DNA of 64,000 nucleotides from Bradyrhizobium embrapense (lineage in GTDB: Bacteria > Pseudomonadota > Alphaproteobacteria > Rhizobiales > Xanthobacteraceae), in the NCBI RefSeq assembly GCF_001189235.2, contig NZ_LFIP02000011.1, positions 62,001-126,000 of the forward strand, given 5' to 3'. Of the stretch, positions 9,474 to 18,079 are shown piece after piece. Below the pieces are notes generated by a model that was given only the letters and a program-made list of their open reading frames with translations, was not told the origin of the DNA and searched no databases. The position numbers and the translations under genes are program-made. How positions within the stretch are numbered: position 1 is the stretch's first letter; each line of letters starts with the position of its first letter.

Positions 9474-10624
9474 GCGACCCTCCCCCCTTCGCGCCAGACG
9501 CTGCGCACGACCGGCAGGTCGCGCGCGACGTGGACGCGGATCAGATCGGCACGCCGGCCGACCGCGATCTCGCCGCGATCGGTGAGGCCGACCGCCTCGG
9601 CCGGCGTCTTGGTCACGGTGCGGACGGCGGAGGCGAGATCGATCGCCGGCACATGCCGCGGCAGCTGCAGCGCCGCCATCAGCAGGCTGGAGGGGATGTA
9701 GTCCGACGACAGGATATCGAGCATGCCCTCATTGGCAAGATCGACGGCGGCGATGTTGCCGGAATGTGAGCCGCCGCGCACCACGTTCGGCGCGCCCATC
9801 AGGATGTCGATGCCGGCAGCGTGCAGCCCGCGCGCCGCTTCCATCGTGGTCGGGAATTCTGCGACCGCGACCTTGTCGTTGACGGCGTCGACCACGTTTT
9901 CATCCGTGGTGTCGTCATGGCTCGCCAGCGGAATCCTGTACTCATGCGCCAGCGCGACGATCGCGCGGGTGTTGGCGACGGCATATTCCTTCTGATAGGC
10001 GAAGCGCCGCGCGAACAGCACGTCGAGCTGGGCGTCGGTCATGCCGCCGCCCTTGCCGCGGTAGTAGTCGCGCAGCTTGACCTCGTCGCGGAACTGGCGC
10101 TGGCCCGGCGTATGATCCATCAGCGACATCAGCCGCACGTCGGGCCGGTCGATTAGCTCCTTGGCCTCGGCGACGACATCAGGCATCGGCACTTCACAGC
10201 GCAGATGCAGGAAGTGATCGGCGCGCAGCAGATTCTCCTCGCGCGCGGCCGAGATCGCCGCCGCCAATATGCCGGCGCGGCCGTCGGCATCCTCCGCGCC
10301 GTCCTCGCGCCAGACCCGCAATGAGTCCAAAACGGTGGTGATGCCCGAGGTCGCGAGCTGCCCGTCATAGGAGATCACGGCCGCGACCGGATTCCAGAAC
10401 ACCTTCGGCCGCGGCACGTAGTGCATCTCGAGATGGTCGGTGTGCAGCTCGATCAGCCCGGGCATCAGCAGATCGCCGGCAGCATCCTCGGCGGCCTCAG
10501 GCGCCCTGCCCTCGCCGAACTCCGCGATCCTACCGTCCGATATCGCAACCCAGCCCTGCTCGATCACGCGATCGGCGAGGACCAGCCGGGCGTTGCCGAT
10601 GATGGTGTCTTGCTTGGCGGTCAT
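9470..10624 (-). CDS. phnM: PhnM, RPnTP diphosphatase
   Basis: A 384-residue amidohydrolase that removes pyrophosphate from alpha-D-ribose 1-methylphosphonate 5-triphosphate. It matches the classical PhnM pattern: ELHTDHLEMHYVPRPK near residue 60, SLMDHTPGQRQF near residue 165, IPLASHDDTTDE, and MGAPNVVRGGSHSGN. Metal-binding His and Asp residues are in place. It starts 13 bases after phnL and has AGGA before the ATG. A second, more divergent PhnM-like gene lies at 20778-21950. Confidence 0.95.
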   Translation of the reverse strand: MTAKQDTIIGNARLVLADRVIEQGWVAISDGRIAEFGEGRAPEAAEDAAGDLLMPGLIELHTDHLEMHYVPRPKVFWNPVAAVISYDGQLATSGITTVLDSLRVWREDGAEDADGRAGILAAAISAAREENLLRADHFLHLRCEVPMPDVVAEAKELIDRPDVRLMSLMDHTPGQRQFRDEVKLRDYYRGKGGGMTDAQLDVLFARRFAYQKEYAVANTRAIVALAHEYRIPLASHDDTTDENVVDAVNDKVAVAEFPTTMEAARGLHAAGIDILMGAPNVVRGGSHSGNIAAVDLANEGMLDILSSDYIPSSLLMAALQLPRHVPAIDLASAVRTVTKTPAEAVGLTDRGEIAVGRRADLIRVHVARDLPVVRSVWREGGRVA

Positions 10625-10637
10625 TTCAAACGGTCCT

Positions 10638-11348
10638 TCAGGCGGCAGCGGCGAACGAGGTCACGTCGACGATGCGGTCGGCGATCAGATGACGGATTTC
10701 GTCGTCATGGACAATCGCGACCATCGCGACGCCCTTGGTCTTTTTCTCCGCAATCAGCTCGACCACCACTGCGCGATTCGCCGCATCGAGCGAAGCGGTC
10801 GGCTCGTCGAGCAGCAGAATCGGCAGGTCGGAGATGAACCCGCGCGCGATATTGACGCGCTGCTGCTCGCCGCCGGAGAAGGTCGAGGGCGGCAAGGTCC
10901 AAAGCCGCTCCGGAATGTTGAGCCGGCGCAGTAGTCTGCCGGCGCGCTCGCGGGCTTCCTCGCGCGCCACGCCGTTGACGATCAGCGGCTCGGCGACGAC
11001 GTCGATGGTCGCGACCCGCGGCACCGCGCGCAGGAACTGACTGACATAGCCGATGGTCGAGCGGCGGATGCTCAGCACCTGGCGCGGCTCGGCGGTCGCG
11101 AGATCGACGACCTTGCCCTGGTGACGGATGCCGATCCGGCCGCTGTCGCAGCGGTAATTGCCGAAAATCATCTTCAGGATCGAGGATTTTCCGGCGCCCG
11201 ACGGGCCCGACAGCACTACGCATTCGCCCGGCTCGACGTGGAACGAGACGCCGCGCACCACGGGCAGCTCTACGCCGCCCTGCAGATGCATGGTGAAGGT
11301 CTTCTCGGCGTTGGCAAGTTCGATCATCGCGGTCATTGGCAAGCTCAT
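10638..11348 (-). CDS. phnL: PhnL, ABC-type ATPase subunit of C-P lyase
   Basis: A 236-residue ABC ATPase. It has Walker A (LSGPSGAGKSSILKM), the signature FSGGEQQRVNIARG and Walker B ILLLDEPTASLD. With PhnG, PhnH and PhnI it supports the displacement of adenine from ATP by a phosphonate. There is no transporter association. The ATG overlaps the phnK stop by 4 bases; an internal ATG at 11336 or 11327 could also be used. Confidence 0.94.
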   Translation of the reverse strand: MSLPMTAMIELANAEKTFTMHLQGGVELPVVRGVSFHVEPGECVVLSGPSGAGKSSILKMIFGNYRCDSGRIGIRHQGKVVDLATAEPRQVLSIRRSTIGYVSQFLRAVPRVATIDVVAEPLIVNGVAREEARERAGRLLRRLNIPERLWTLPPSTFSGGEQQRVNIARGFISDLPILLLDEPTASLDAANRAVVVELIAEKKTKGVAMVAIVHDDEIRHLIADRIVDVTSFAAAA

Positions 11349-12142
11349 GGCGGAAGTATCGAGGAAACGAGCAGCTGGGTATAGGGCTCGCGGGGATCGT
11401 CGAGCACCTGGTCGGTGAGTCCGGTCTCGATGACGCGGCCACCCTTCATGACCATCACGCGATGCGACAGCAGGCGCGCGACCGCGAGATCATGGGTCAC
11501 GACGATGGCGGCAAGACCAAGCTCGCCGACCAGGTTGCGCATCAGATCCAGCAGGCGCGCCTGCACCGAGACGTCGAGGCCGCCGGTCGGTTCGTCCATG
11601 AACACCAGCCGCGGCTCGGTGACGAGGTTGCGCGCGATCTGCAGCCGCTGCCGCATGCCGCCCGAATAGGTCTTCGGCGCATCGTCGATGCGGCCGATAT
11701 CGATCTCGACCCGATCCAGCCAGGTCGATGCGGTATCGCGGATCCGGCCGTAGTGATTCCACCCCACAGCCATCAGCCGCTCGCCGACATTGGCGCCGGC
11801 CGAGACGCCCATGCGCAGGCCCTGCGCCGGGTCCTGATGCACGAAGCCCCAGTCGGTGCGGAACAGGAAGCGCCGCTCCGCCTCGCCGAGTTCGGCGAGA
11901 TCGCGCAGCACGCCGTCGCGCATCCGGTAGGATACCCGTCCCGCTCTCGGCGCGAGCTGCGCGGACAGCAGTTGCAGCAGTGTCGACTTGCCCGAACCGG
12001 ATTCGCCGACGATCGCCAGCACCTCACCGGGATAGAGCGCGAACGAAACGTCGCGGCAGGCCGCAAGCCGGCCGTAATTCTTGCCGAGCCCTTCGGCCAC
12101 CAGCAGTGGCTGATCGTCGTCGAAGTTTGCCAGCTCAGACAT
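11345..12142 (-). CDS. phnK: PhnK, ABC-type ATPase subunit of C-P lyase
   Basis: A 265-residue ABC ATPase that docks on the PhnJ subunit of the C-P lyase core complex. It has Walker A (IVGESGSGKSTLLQLL), the signature YSGGMRQRLQIARNL and Walker B LVFMDEPTGGLD. The start at 12142 overlaps the phnJ stop by 8 bases. A longer in-frame open stretch to 12382 lies wholly within phnJ and is not used. Confidence 0.94.
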   Translation of the reverse strand: MSELANFDDDQPLLVAEGLGKNYGRLAACRDVSFALYPGEVLAIVGESGSGKSTLLQLLSAQLAPRAGRVSYRMRDGVLRDLAELGEAERRFLFRTDWGFVHQDPAQGLRMGVSAGANVGERLMAVGWNHYGRIRDTASTWLDRVEIDIGRIDDAPKTYSGGMRQRLQIARNLVTEPRLVFMDEPTGGLDVSVQARLLDLMRNLVGELGLAAIVVTHDLAVARLLSHRVMVMKGGRVIETGLTDQVLDDPREPYTQLLVSSILPP

Positions 12143-13019
12143 GCGCCTTCTCCTTGTGCGGCGCCGCGCTCTCGGTGCCGTGATGGCCGGCGGCCTGGCG
12201 CTGCTCGCAGAAGTCGGTGTCGGAGCAGACGAACATCCGCCCGCCTCTGTCGTCGGTGACGATCTCGTCGAGATAGGAATTGTCCGCGCCGCACAGCGCG
12301 CAGGGCGCGTTGAAGCGGTAGCGCGTGAACGGGTGATCCTCGAAATCCAGTGACACGACCGTCGTGTAGGGCGGGATCGCATAGATGCGCTTCTCCCGGC
12401 CGGCGCCGAACAGCTGCAGCGCCGCGCAATTGTCCATCTTCGGATTGTCGAATTTCGGCGTCGGCGACGGGTCCATCACGTAGCGCGCGTTCACCTTCAC
12501 CGGATAGGCGTAGGCGGTCGCGATGTGGCCGAAGCGCGCGATATCCTCGTAAAGCTTGACGTGCATCAGCCCGTATTCGGCGAGCGCGTGCATGCGCCGC
12601 GTCTCGGTCTCGCGCGGCTCCAGGAAACGCAGCGGCTCGGGGATCGGCACCTGATAGACCAGTACCTGTCCGGCGTGCAGTGACGCCTCGGGAATCCGGT
12701 GCCGGGTCTGGATCACGGTCGCGTCCATCGTCGAGGTCGTGGTCGCGACGCCCGCGGTCTTGCCGAAGAATTTTCGGATCGAGATCGCGTTGGTGGTGTC
12801 GTCCGAGCCCTGGTCGATCACCTTCAGCACGTCGTCGGGGCCGAGGATCGCCGCCGTGACCTGCACGCCGCCGGTGCCCCAGCCATAGGGCATCGGCATC
12901 TCGCGGCTCGCGAACGGCACCTGATAGCCGGGGATCGCGATCGCCTTCAGGATGGCGCGGCGGATCATCCGCTTGGTCTGCTCGTCGAGATAGGCGAAAT
13001 TGTATGTCGGCGCATTCAT
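12135..13019 (-). CDS. phnJ: PhnJ, radical SAM C-P lyase
   Basis: A 294-residue catalytic subunit that cleaves the carbon-phosphorus bond of ribose 1-methylphosphonate 5-phosphate, releasing methane and a 1,2-cyclic ribose phosphate. The unusual C-terminal cluster motif of PhnJ is fully present: Cys-x2-Cys, 21 residues, Cys-x5-Cys (starting CALCG and ending CSDTDFC, residues about 245-275). The glycine-rich N-terminal stretch GWGTGGVQV corresponds to the glycyl-radical region. It overlaps phnI by 4 bases. Confidence 0.97.
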   Translation of the reverse strand: MNAPTYNFAYLDEQTKRMIRRAILKAIAIPGYQVPFASREMPMPYGWGTGGVQVTAAILGPDDVLKVIDQGSDDTTNAISIRKFFGKTAGVATTTSTMDATVIQTRHRIPEASLHAGQVLVYQVPIPEPLRFLEPRETETRRMHALAEYGLMHVKLYEDIARFGHIATAYAYPVKVNARYVMDPSPTPKFDNPKMDNCAALQLFGAGREKRIYAIPPYTTVVSLDFEDHPFTRYRFNAPCALCGADNSYLDEIVTDDRGGRMFVCSDTDFCEQRQAAGHHGTESAAPHKEKAHV

Positions 13020-14119
13020 TCCGCGGCCTCCTGCATTTCAACGGCCTCGTTGGCCTCCGCGAACTCCTGCCGCAGCTTGCGGAGCAGGCCGAGCTCGGAC
13101 TGGAAGTCGACGTAGTGCGGCAGCTTGAGATGCTCGACGAAGCCGGTCGACTGGACATTGTCGGAGTGCGACATCACGAATTCCTCGTCCTGCGCCGGCG
13201 CGCCGACCTCCTCGCCGAGTTCGCCCGCACGGAGCGCACGGTCGACCAGCGCCATCGACATGGTCTTGCGCTCGCTCTGGCCGAAGGCAAGGCCATAGCC
13301 GCGGCTGAAGCACGGCGCCTCTGATGTCGAGCCCTTGAACTGGTTGACCATCTGGCACTCGGTCAGCTCGATCGAGCCGAGCGGCACGGCGAAGCCGACA
13401 TCCTCGGCAAAGAACTCGACCTCGACCTCGCCGAAGCGGATCTCGCCGGCGAAGGGATGGTTGCGGCCATAGCCGCGCTGCGTCGAATAGCCGAGCGCGA
13501 GCAGAAAACCCTCGTCGCCACGCGCCAGATTCTGCAGCCGCAGATCGCGATCGGCCGGAAAGCTCAGCGGTTCGCGCGTGAGGTCGCCGACCGGCGCGTC
13601 GCCATCTGCCTGCGGTGACGGTTCGATCAAACCATCGCGGCCGAGAATGTCGGTGACCCGCGGCGTCGCCGCCTGCGAGGCCTCCGCGATCGCCGGCTGC
13701 TCCGGCACAAAGCCTTCCGCGAGCTGCGGATCGAGCAGGCGATGGGTGTAGTCAAAGGTCGGCCCCAGGATCTGGCCGCCCGGAACATCCTTGAAGGTCG
13801 AGGAGATGCGCCGCCGCACCTGCATCTCGCCGGTATTGACAGGCTCGGTGGCGCCGAAGCGCGGCAGCGTGGCGCGGAAGGCGCGAACCAGGAAGATCGC
13901 TTCGATCATGTCGCCGCGCGCCTGCTTGATCGCGAGCGCCGCGAGCTCGCGATCATAGAGCGAGCCTTCGGTCATCACCCGGTCGACCCCGAGCGCGAGC
14001 TGTTCGGAGATCTGCGCCAGCGTCACCTCGGCGACATCGCGATCGCCGCGCCGCTCATGCGCGAGCAGCCGATGAGCGTTCTCGATGGCGCGCTCGCCTC
14101 CCTTGACAGCTACATACAT
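13016..14119 (-). CDS. phnI: PhnI, C-P lyase core subunit (purine nucleosidase)
   Basis: A 367-residue core subunit that, with PhnG, PhnH and PhnL, attaches the phosphonate to C1 of the ribose of ATP with loss of adenine. The start MYVAVKGGERAIENAH and the internal ETEGS-like stretch VMTEGSLYDRELAALAIKQA are characteristic of PhnI. The length is usual for the family. It lies 3 bases after phnH and overlaps phnJ by 4, within an eight-gene colinear phn block. Confidence 0.96.
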   Translation of the reverse strand: MYVAVKGGERAIENAHRLLAHERRGDRDVAEVTLAQISEQLALGVDRVMTEGSLYDRELAALAIKQARGDMIEAIFLVRAFRATLPRFGATEPVNTGEMQVRRRISSTFKDVPGGQILGPTFDYTHRLLDPQLAEGFVPEQPAIAEASQAATPRVTDILGRDGLIEPSPQADGDAPVGDLTREPLSFPADRDLRLQNLARGDEGFLLALGYSTQRGYGRNHPFAGEIRFGEVEVEFFAEDVGFAVPLGSIELTECQMVNQFKGSTSEAPCFSRGYGLAFGQSERKTMSMALVDRALRAGELGEEVGAPAQDEEFVMSHSDNVQSTGFVEHLKLPHYVDFQSELGLLRKLRQEFAEANEAVEMQEAAE

Positions 14120-14122
14120 CGC

Positions 14123-14731
14123 TCACACTCCGCTTGCGATCAGCCGCGTGGTGCGCGGGATCGCGACAATATTGTCGTCATGGACCAGCACGACATCGAT
14201 GCCGCGCGGGAACAGGGCTTCGTTGATCGACAGCCGCTGGAACAGGTCGCGCGGCTTGATCATCGCCTGCAGCAGCGCGCTGCCGTCGATGCCGGGGCCT
14301 TTCAGCTCGAAGGCCGGACCCTGCGTCAGGCTGTCGACCTGCAGGATCAGCGTGGTCGACCGGTCAGGATATTCGCTGCTGCCGAACGCGAAGCGCTCCA
14401 GCGCCGGCAGGTTCGCGGCATCGCCGATCAGCGCGAAGCTTGCGATCGCGGAATCCGCAACCACCGGCGCGCTGGCGTGGAACTTCAGCCAACGGGCGAC
14501 GTCCGGCGTCGCCGACATCGCGGCATCGAGCCAGATCGGCGTGTCGTGATCGAACAGCGTCAGCGCGATCGCGGCCGAGCCGCGCATCATACCGGCCGGC
14601 GTTCCGACGCTGGCGGCGACGCGCTGCACGCTGCCCGGACGCGCCATCGCATCCATCACGGAGCGGAACGTGGATTGCGCCGACAGCACCTTGTCGGCAA
14701 AGCCTGCGGGCATTTCGGCAATCGTCGTCAT
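14123..14731 (-). CDS. phnH: PhnH, C-P lyase core subunit
   Basis: A 202-residue core subunit of the PhnGHIJ complex. It is recognised by FRSVMDAMARPGSVQ near the N-terminus, LFDHDTPIWLD, and the end segment PRGIDVVLVHDDNIVAIPRTT. The ATG at 14731 with an upstream GGTGAGGGG is chosen. An upstream in-frame ATG at 14815 lies inside phnG. Only 4 bases separate it from the phnG stop. Confidence 0.94.
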   Translation of the reverse strand: MTTIAEMPAGFADKVLSAQSTFRSVMDAMARPGSVQRVAASVGTPAGMMRGSAAIALTLFDHDTPIWLDAAMSATPDVARWLKFHASAPVVADSAIASFALIGDAANLPALERFAFGSSEYPDRSTTLILQVDSLTQGPAFELKGPGIDGSALLQAMIKPRDLFQRLSINEALFPRGIDVVLVHDDNIVAIPRTTRLIASGV

Positions 14732-14735
14732 TGCA

Positions 14736-15197
14736 TCACCCCTCACCGCGCACCATCGTGTAGAAATCGACCCGCGTTGCCGCGCTCTCGGCGGCCTTGC
14801 GGGCGCGTTCGGCATTCATGGCGACGCGCAGCGGCGCGATCACCTTGGTCTCCACCTCGCCGGACAATGCCGCCGACTGCACCATGGCGTCGCACAGCGC
14901 GATCATCTGCGCCTTGTGCGCATCGCGGCCGAGCGTGTAGCCGAAGCCGACCTCGCCGCTCGCAAGCCGCACCGCTGCGCGCGACACCGTCGCCTCGCCA
15001 AGATTGAACGGCGCACCGTCGCCGCCGATCCGCCCGCGCAGCATCACGAGGCCGTTCTCCGGCTCGCGCAGGTTCTGATGGCTAGGCACAGCGATCGCCG
15101 CGAGCCGGCCTGCGATGTCGGCCGCGGCGGAGTGCGCCAGCACGGTCATCGCCGCCTTGCGCTGGGCCTGTTTGCTGTCTGGTCCGGTCAAGCTCAT
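14736..15197 (-). CDS. phnG: PhnG, C-P lyase core subunit
   Basis: A 153-residue small core subunit and the first gene of the phnGHIJKLMN operon. Typical features are GLVMLRGRIGGDGAPFNLGE, the Ala/Arg-rich VSRAAVRL and GFGYTLGRDAHKAQMIALCD. The start at 15197 is preferred over the ATG at 15239, which would fall inside the operator palindrome at 15213-15246. Confidence 0.94.
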   Translation of the reverse strand: MSLTGPDSKQAQRKAAMTVLAHSAAADIAGRLAAIAVPSHQNLREPENGLVMLRGRIGGDGAPFNLGEATVSRAAVRLASGEVGFGYTLGRDAHKAQMIALCDAMVQSAALSGEVETKVIAPLRVAMNAERARKAAESAATRVDFYTMVRGEG

Positions 15198-15212
15198 GGG
15201 CAACCTTGCTTG

Positions 15213-15246
15213 TATCAAGTTGTCTATGATAATAGACAACTTGATA
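15213..15246. promoter_or_regulatory. perfect 34-bp palindrome, candidate PhnF operator over the phnG promoter
   Basis: Two perfect 15-bp arms (TATCAAGTTGTCTAT and its complement) flank the four bases GATA. The palindrome sits between phnF and phnG, which diverge, and covers the proposed -10 (TATCAA) and start point of phnG. PhnF is a GntR/HutC-type repressor, and such proteins bind dyads of this kind near their own gene. Binding is inferred. Confidence 0.75.
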
Positions 15247-15256
15247 GCCGAGCGCC

Positions 15257-15274
15257 ATGACTGTTTCGTGACAA
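15257..15274 (-). promoter_or_regulatory. Pho-box-like element for the phnG operon
   Basis: Read on the minus strand the site is TTGTCAC-GAAA-CAGTCAT, two 7-mers at 11-bp period matching the PhoB half-site CTGTCAT at 5/7 and 6/7. Ten bases separate its end from TATCAA, a possible -10 hexamer, which is the normal spacing for PhoB-activated promoters. This suggests induction by phosphate starvation on top of repression at the adjacent palindrome. Confidence 0.65.
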
Positions 15275-15301
15275 ACCAAAGATTTCTGGTATCACCGCGC
15301 C

Positions 15302-16027
15302 ATGAGCATGCAGGAAAGTTCCGGCGTCGCCTTGTGGCGGCAGGTCGCCGACGGCATCGAGCGCGGCATCGCTGACGGCCGCTTTGCCGCGGGCGAAAAG
15401 CTGCCCGGCGAGATGGAGATCGCCGAGACTTACCGCGTCAATCGCCACACCGTGCGGCGGGCGCTCGCCGCATTGGCGGAGCGCGGCCTGGTGCGCGCCG
15501 AGCGCGGCAGCGGCACCTATGTCGAGGCCCAGCGCCTCGCCTACCCACTGCGTTCACGCACGCGATTCTCCGAGATCGTCGGTGCCGGCGGCCACGAGCC
15601 GCGCGGCCAGTTGATCGATGCCGGCAGCGACGTCGCCAACCGCGAGATCGCGCGCGAGCTCGGCCTGAAGATCGGCGCGCCGCTGATCCGGATCGAAGCG
15701 GTGCGGCTCGCCGACCGGACGCCGATCTGCGTCTCGACCACCTGGCTGTCGGCCGAGCGGTTTCCCGATGCCGGCAACGTCTTCGCCAATGTTCGCTCGA
15801 TGACCAAGCTGCTCGGGCACTACGGCGTCAAGGACTACCGCCGTTCGTCGACCCGGATCACCGCGGCGATCGTCGATGCGACCGACGCCGCACGGCTCGA
15901 TCTGCCGCTGGGCCGGCCGGTGCTGGTGGTCGACGCCACCGACGTCGACATGCTGGACCAGCCGCTGGCGACCAAGCGCTCGCGCTTCGCCGCCGAGCGG
16001 GTGGAGTTTCTGGTCGAGAACGGCTGA
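15302..16027 (+). CDS. phnF: PhnF, GntR/HutC-family regulator of phosphonate genes
   Basis: A 241-residue regulator with an N-terminal winged helix (GEKLPGEMEIAETYRVNRHT at residues about 28-48, then VRRALAALAERGLVRAERG) and a C-terminal UTRA ligand-sensing domain ending RFAAERVEFLVEN. It is divergent from phnG, 104 bases apart, with a perfect palindrome between. It likely represses phnG and itself until a phosphonate or pathway intermediate binds. No clear ribosome-binding site is seen before the ATG. Confidence 0.9.
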   Translation: MSMQESSGVALWRQVADGIERGIADGRFAAGEKLPGEMEIAETYRVNRHTVRRALAALAERGLVRAERGSGTYVEAQRLAYPLRSRTRFSEIVGAGGHEPRGQLIDAGSDVANREIARELGLKIGAPLIRIEAVRLADRTPICVSTTWLSAERFPDAGNVFANVRSMTKLLGHYGVKDYRRSSTRITAAIVDATDAARLDLPLGRPVLVVDATDVDMLDQPLATKRSRFAAERVEFLVENG

Positions 16028-16267
16028 CTGTGCCGGCGCACTGACGGGGCAGCTCTCCCCTTGCGGGAGAGGCTTAGGCCGCCTACGGCGGCCGTCCTCA
16101 AGAACGCCGAAGCGAAGCTTCGGCTATGTCGCATCGCCAGATGCGATCCGGGTGAGGGGTATCTCTCCCCGGACACGTCGGCTTCTGAATTCGCTGAGCG
16201 ATACCCCTTATCCGGCGCTTCGCGCCACCTTCTCCCACAAGGGGAGAAGGCTTGAGCGCGCGGCAAG
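16028..16267. repeat. gene-free gap with palindromic intergenic repeats between phnF and phnE2
   Basis: The gap between the convergent ends of phnF and phnE2 holds several short palindromes: CTCCCC-TTGC-GGGAG near 16055, GGCCGCC-TAC-GGCGGCC near 16077, and CTTCTCCC-ACAA-GGGGAGAAG near 16230. The same CTCTCCC/GGGAGAG type recurs at 33489 and 33628. This looks like a mosaic of dispersed bacterial interspersed palindromes, possibly serving as a two-way terminator. No gene is seen. Confidence 0.65.
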
Positions 16268-17116
16268 CTACACCACCGCCCGTTGGCCGATGATGGCAAA
16301 GCGCAGCTTGCTGGAGATGAAGTCGATCGCCGCGACCGCGATCAGGATCATCAGGATCAGGAACGACACCTTCTGCCATTCCAGCACGCGGATCTGCTCG
16401 GCGAGTTGCAGGCCGATGCCGCCGGCGCCGACGATGCCGATGATGGTGGCCGATCGGGTGTTCGATTCGATGAAATACAGCACCTGGCCTGCGATCACCG
16501 GCAGCACCTGCGGCAGCAGGCCGAAGCGGATTTCGTGCAGTGCATTGCCGCCGGAGGCCCGAATGCCCTCGACCTGCTTGCGGTCCGCCGCCTCGATCGC
16601 CTCGGAGAACAATTTTCCGAACGCGCCGAAGTCGGAGACCATGATCGCCAGCACGCCGGCGAACGGACCGAGGCCGACCACGTTGATCCAGACCAGCGCC
16701 CAGATCAGTGTATCGACGCCGCGGATCGAATCCAGGAAGCGGCGCACCGGAAAGCGGATCAGGTTCGAGGGGATGATGTTGCGTGCGGCCAGCAGGCTCA
16801 CGGGCAGCGCGAGCAGCGCCGCGAGCGTAGTGCCGAGCAGCGCGATCGAAAGCGTCTCGCCGAGCGCCTGCATGTAGAGCGGGAACGACGTGCCGGGATT
16901 CGGCGGGATCATCAGCATGGCGATCCAGCCGAGTTGGCTCATCCCCGAGATCAGCTTCGTGGGCGAGAAGTCGAGATCGACCAGACCGTAGACGAAGATC
17001 GCGAACGCCGCGGCGATCATCGTCGGCATCGCCAGCCGTGCCGACGCGGGACGATCGAACACGCCGGGATATTTCGCGCGCAGTTCCGCGGTGTCCGGCC
17101 TCGGCAGCTGGCTCAT
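16268..17116 (-). CDS. phnE2: PhnE, phosphonate ABC transporter permease (second copy)
   Basis: A 282-residue inner-membrane permease with about six hydrophobic segments and the permease EAA-type loop IEAADRKQVEGIRASGGNAL near residues 180-200, followed by SATIIGIVGAGGIG. It overlaps the first phnE by 4 bases and is the last gene of phnCDE1E2. Paired, non-identical PhnE proteins form the heterodimeric channel for phosphonate uptake. The open frame continues upstream to 17743 but that part lies inside phnE1. Confidence 0.93.
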   Translation of the reverse strand: MSQLPRPDTAELRAKYPGVFDRPASARLAMPTMIAAAFAIFVYGLVDLDFSPTKLISGMSQLGWIAMLMIPPNPGTSFPLYMQALGETLSIALLGTTLAALLALPVSLLAARNIIPSNLIRFPVRRFLDSIRGVDTLIWALVWINVVGLGPFAGVLAIMVSDFGAFGKLFSEAIEAADRKQVEGIRASGGNALHEIRFGLLPQVLPVIAGQVLYFIESNTRSATIIGIVGAGGIGLQLAEQIRVLEWQKVSFLILMILIAVAAIDFISSKLRFAIIGQRAVV

Positions 17117-17997
17117 CGCCGGGTCTCCTTGCCGAACAGCCGGCCGCGCAGCCAGCCGGTCGAGATGTCGATGATGAAGACGGTGACGATGATGGTGATG
17201 AGGATCGCGCTGACGTCGGAATAGTAGAATTTGCGGATCGCGACCACGAGCTCCTGACCTATGCCGCCGGCGCCGACGAAGCCCATCACGGAAGCTTCGC
17301 GGACGTTGATCTCGAAGCGCAGCAGCGCATAGCTGGCGTAGCCCGCCGAGACCTGCGGCAACACGGCAAAGCGCATGCAGGACAGCCAGCTCGCGCCGGT
17401 GGAGCGGATGCCCTCGACCGGCTTCATGTCGGCGTTCTCGACGATCTCGGCAAACAGCTTGCCGAGCGCCCCGGTGGTGTGGATCGCGATCGCGAGCACG
17501 CCGGCCATCGGCCCGAGACCGAAGGCGATCACGAAGATCAGCGCGAACACGATGCCGGGCACGGTGCGGGCGAATTCCAGCAGGCGACGGACCGTGAAAC
17601 GGACCCACGGGCCCGGCGACGTATTCTGGGCCGCGAAGAAATTGAGTGAGAAGGCGAGCACGGCACCCGTGAGCGTGCCGACATAGCTGATCAGGATCGT
17701 CTCGCCGAGCATCTTCAGCCATTTGTGCCACCCCCAGAACCATTCGGCGGGATCGGTCCAGACCCGCGCGCCGGAATCCAGCGTCAGGATGCGATCAAAA
17801 TAACTGACGAAATTGCCGAAATAGGTGAACAGCGTGCGCAGGTTCACTTCCGCGCCGAACGCTGCGATCACCAGCACCGCGCAGAATGCCGCCGTTGCCA
17901 GCGCGGCCTTCGACCGCTTGCGTGCGACGGACTTGCGGTAGGCGCCCTCCAGCGTCGCCAGTTGCTGCGCTGGAAGAATGGATACGGCGGTCGCCAT
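17113..17997 (-). CDS. phnE1: PhnE, phosphonate ABC transporter permease (first copy)
   Basis: A 294-residue inner-membrane permease with the EAA-type loop VENADMKPVEGIRSTGASWL and the downstream ASVMGFVGAGGIGQEL. The start at 17997 (MATAVSIL) is chosen because the alternative ATG at 18048 lies in the loop of a strong hairpin (18036-18060) and would be masked in the mRNA. Its cytoplasmic N-terminus is longer than that of phnE2. It is the partner of phnE2 in the channel. Confidence 0.92.
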   Translation of the reverse strand: MATAVSILPAQQLATLEGAYRKSVARKRSKAALATAAFCAVLVIAAFGAEVNLRTLFTYFGNFVSYFDRILTLDSGARVWTDPAEWFWGWHKWLKMLGETILISYVGTLTGAVLAFSLNFFAAQNTSPGPWVRFTVRRLLEFARTVPGIVFALIFVIAFGLGPMAGVLAIAIHTTGALGKLFAEIVENADMKPVEGIRSTGASWLSCMRFAVLPQVSAGYASYALLRFEINVREASVMGFVGAGGIGQELVVAIRKFYYSDVSAILITIIVTVFIIDISTGWLRGRLFGKETRR

Positions 17998-18035
17998 CGG
18001 CGCTTGCAGTCCGGTTCGGAGTTGAGTGGAGAGAA

Positions 18036-18060
18036 AGGGCCGGGCCATGCGCCCGGCCCT
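18036..18060 (-). promoter_or_regulatory. intercistronic stem-loop between phnD and phnE1
   Basis: Perfect 10-bp arms AGGGCCGGGC and GCCCGGCCCT enclose a 5-base loop. No T run follows on the minus strand, so it is more likely an mRNA-stabilising or partial-termination element than a full terminator. Such a hairpin after a binding-protein gene commonly lets the binding protein be made in excess over its permeases. Confidence 0.6.
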
Positions 18061-18079
18061 CGTGACGTCAGGCGCGCGA

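Noticed and set aside
16268..17743. A fused double-length PhnE
   Set aside because: The upstream part of the frame is an out-of-frame reading of phnE1; the second permease starts at 17116 with a normal PhnE length.
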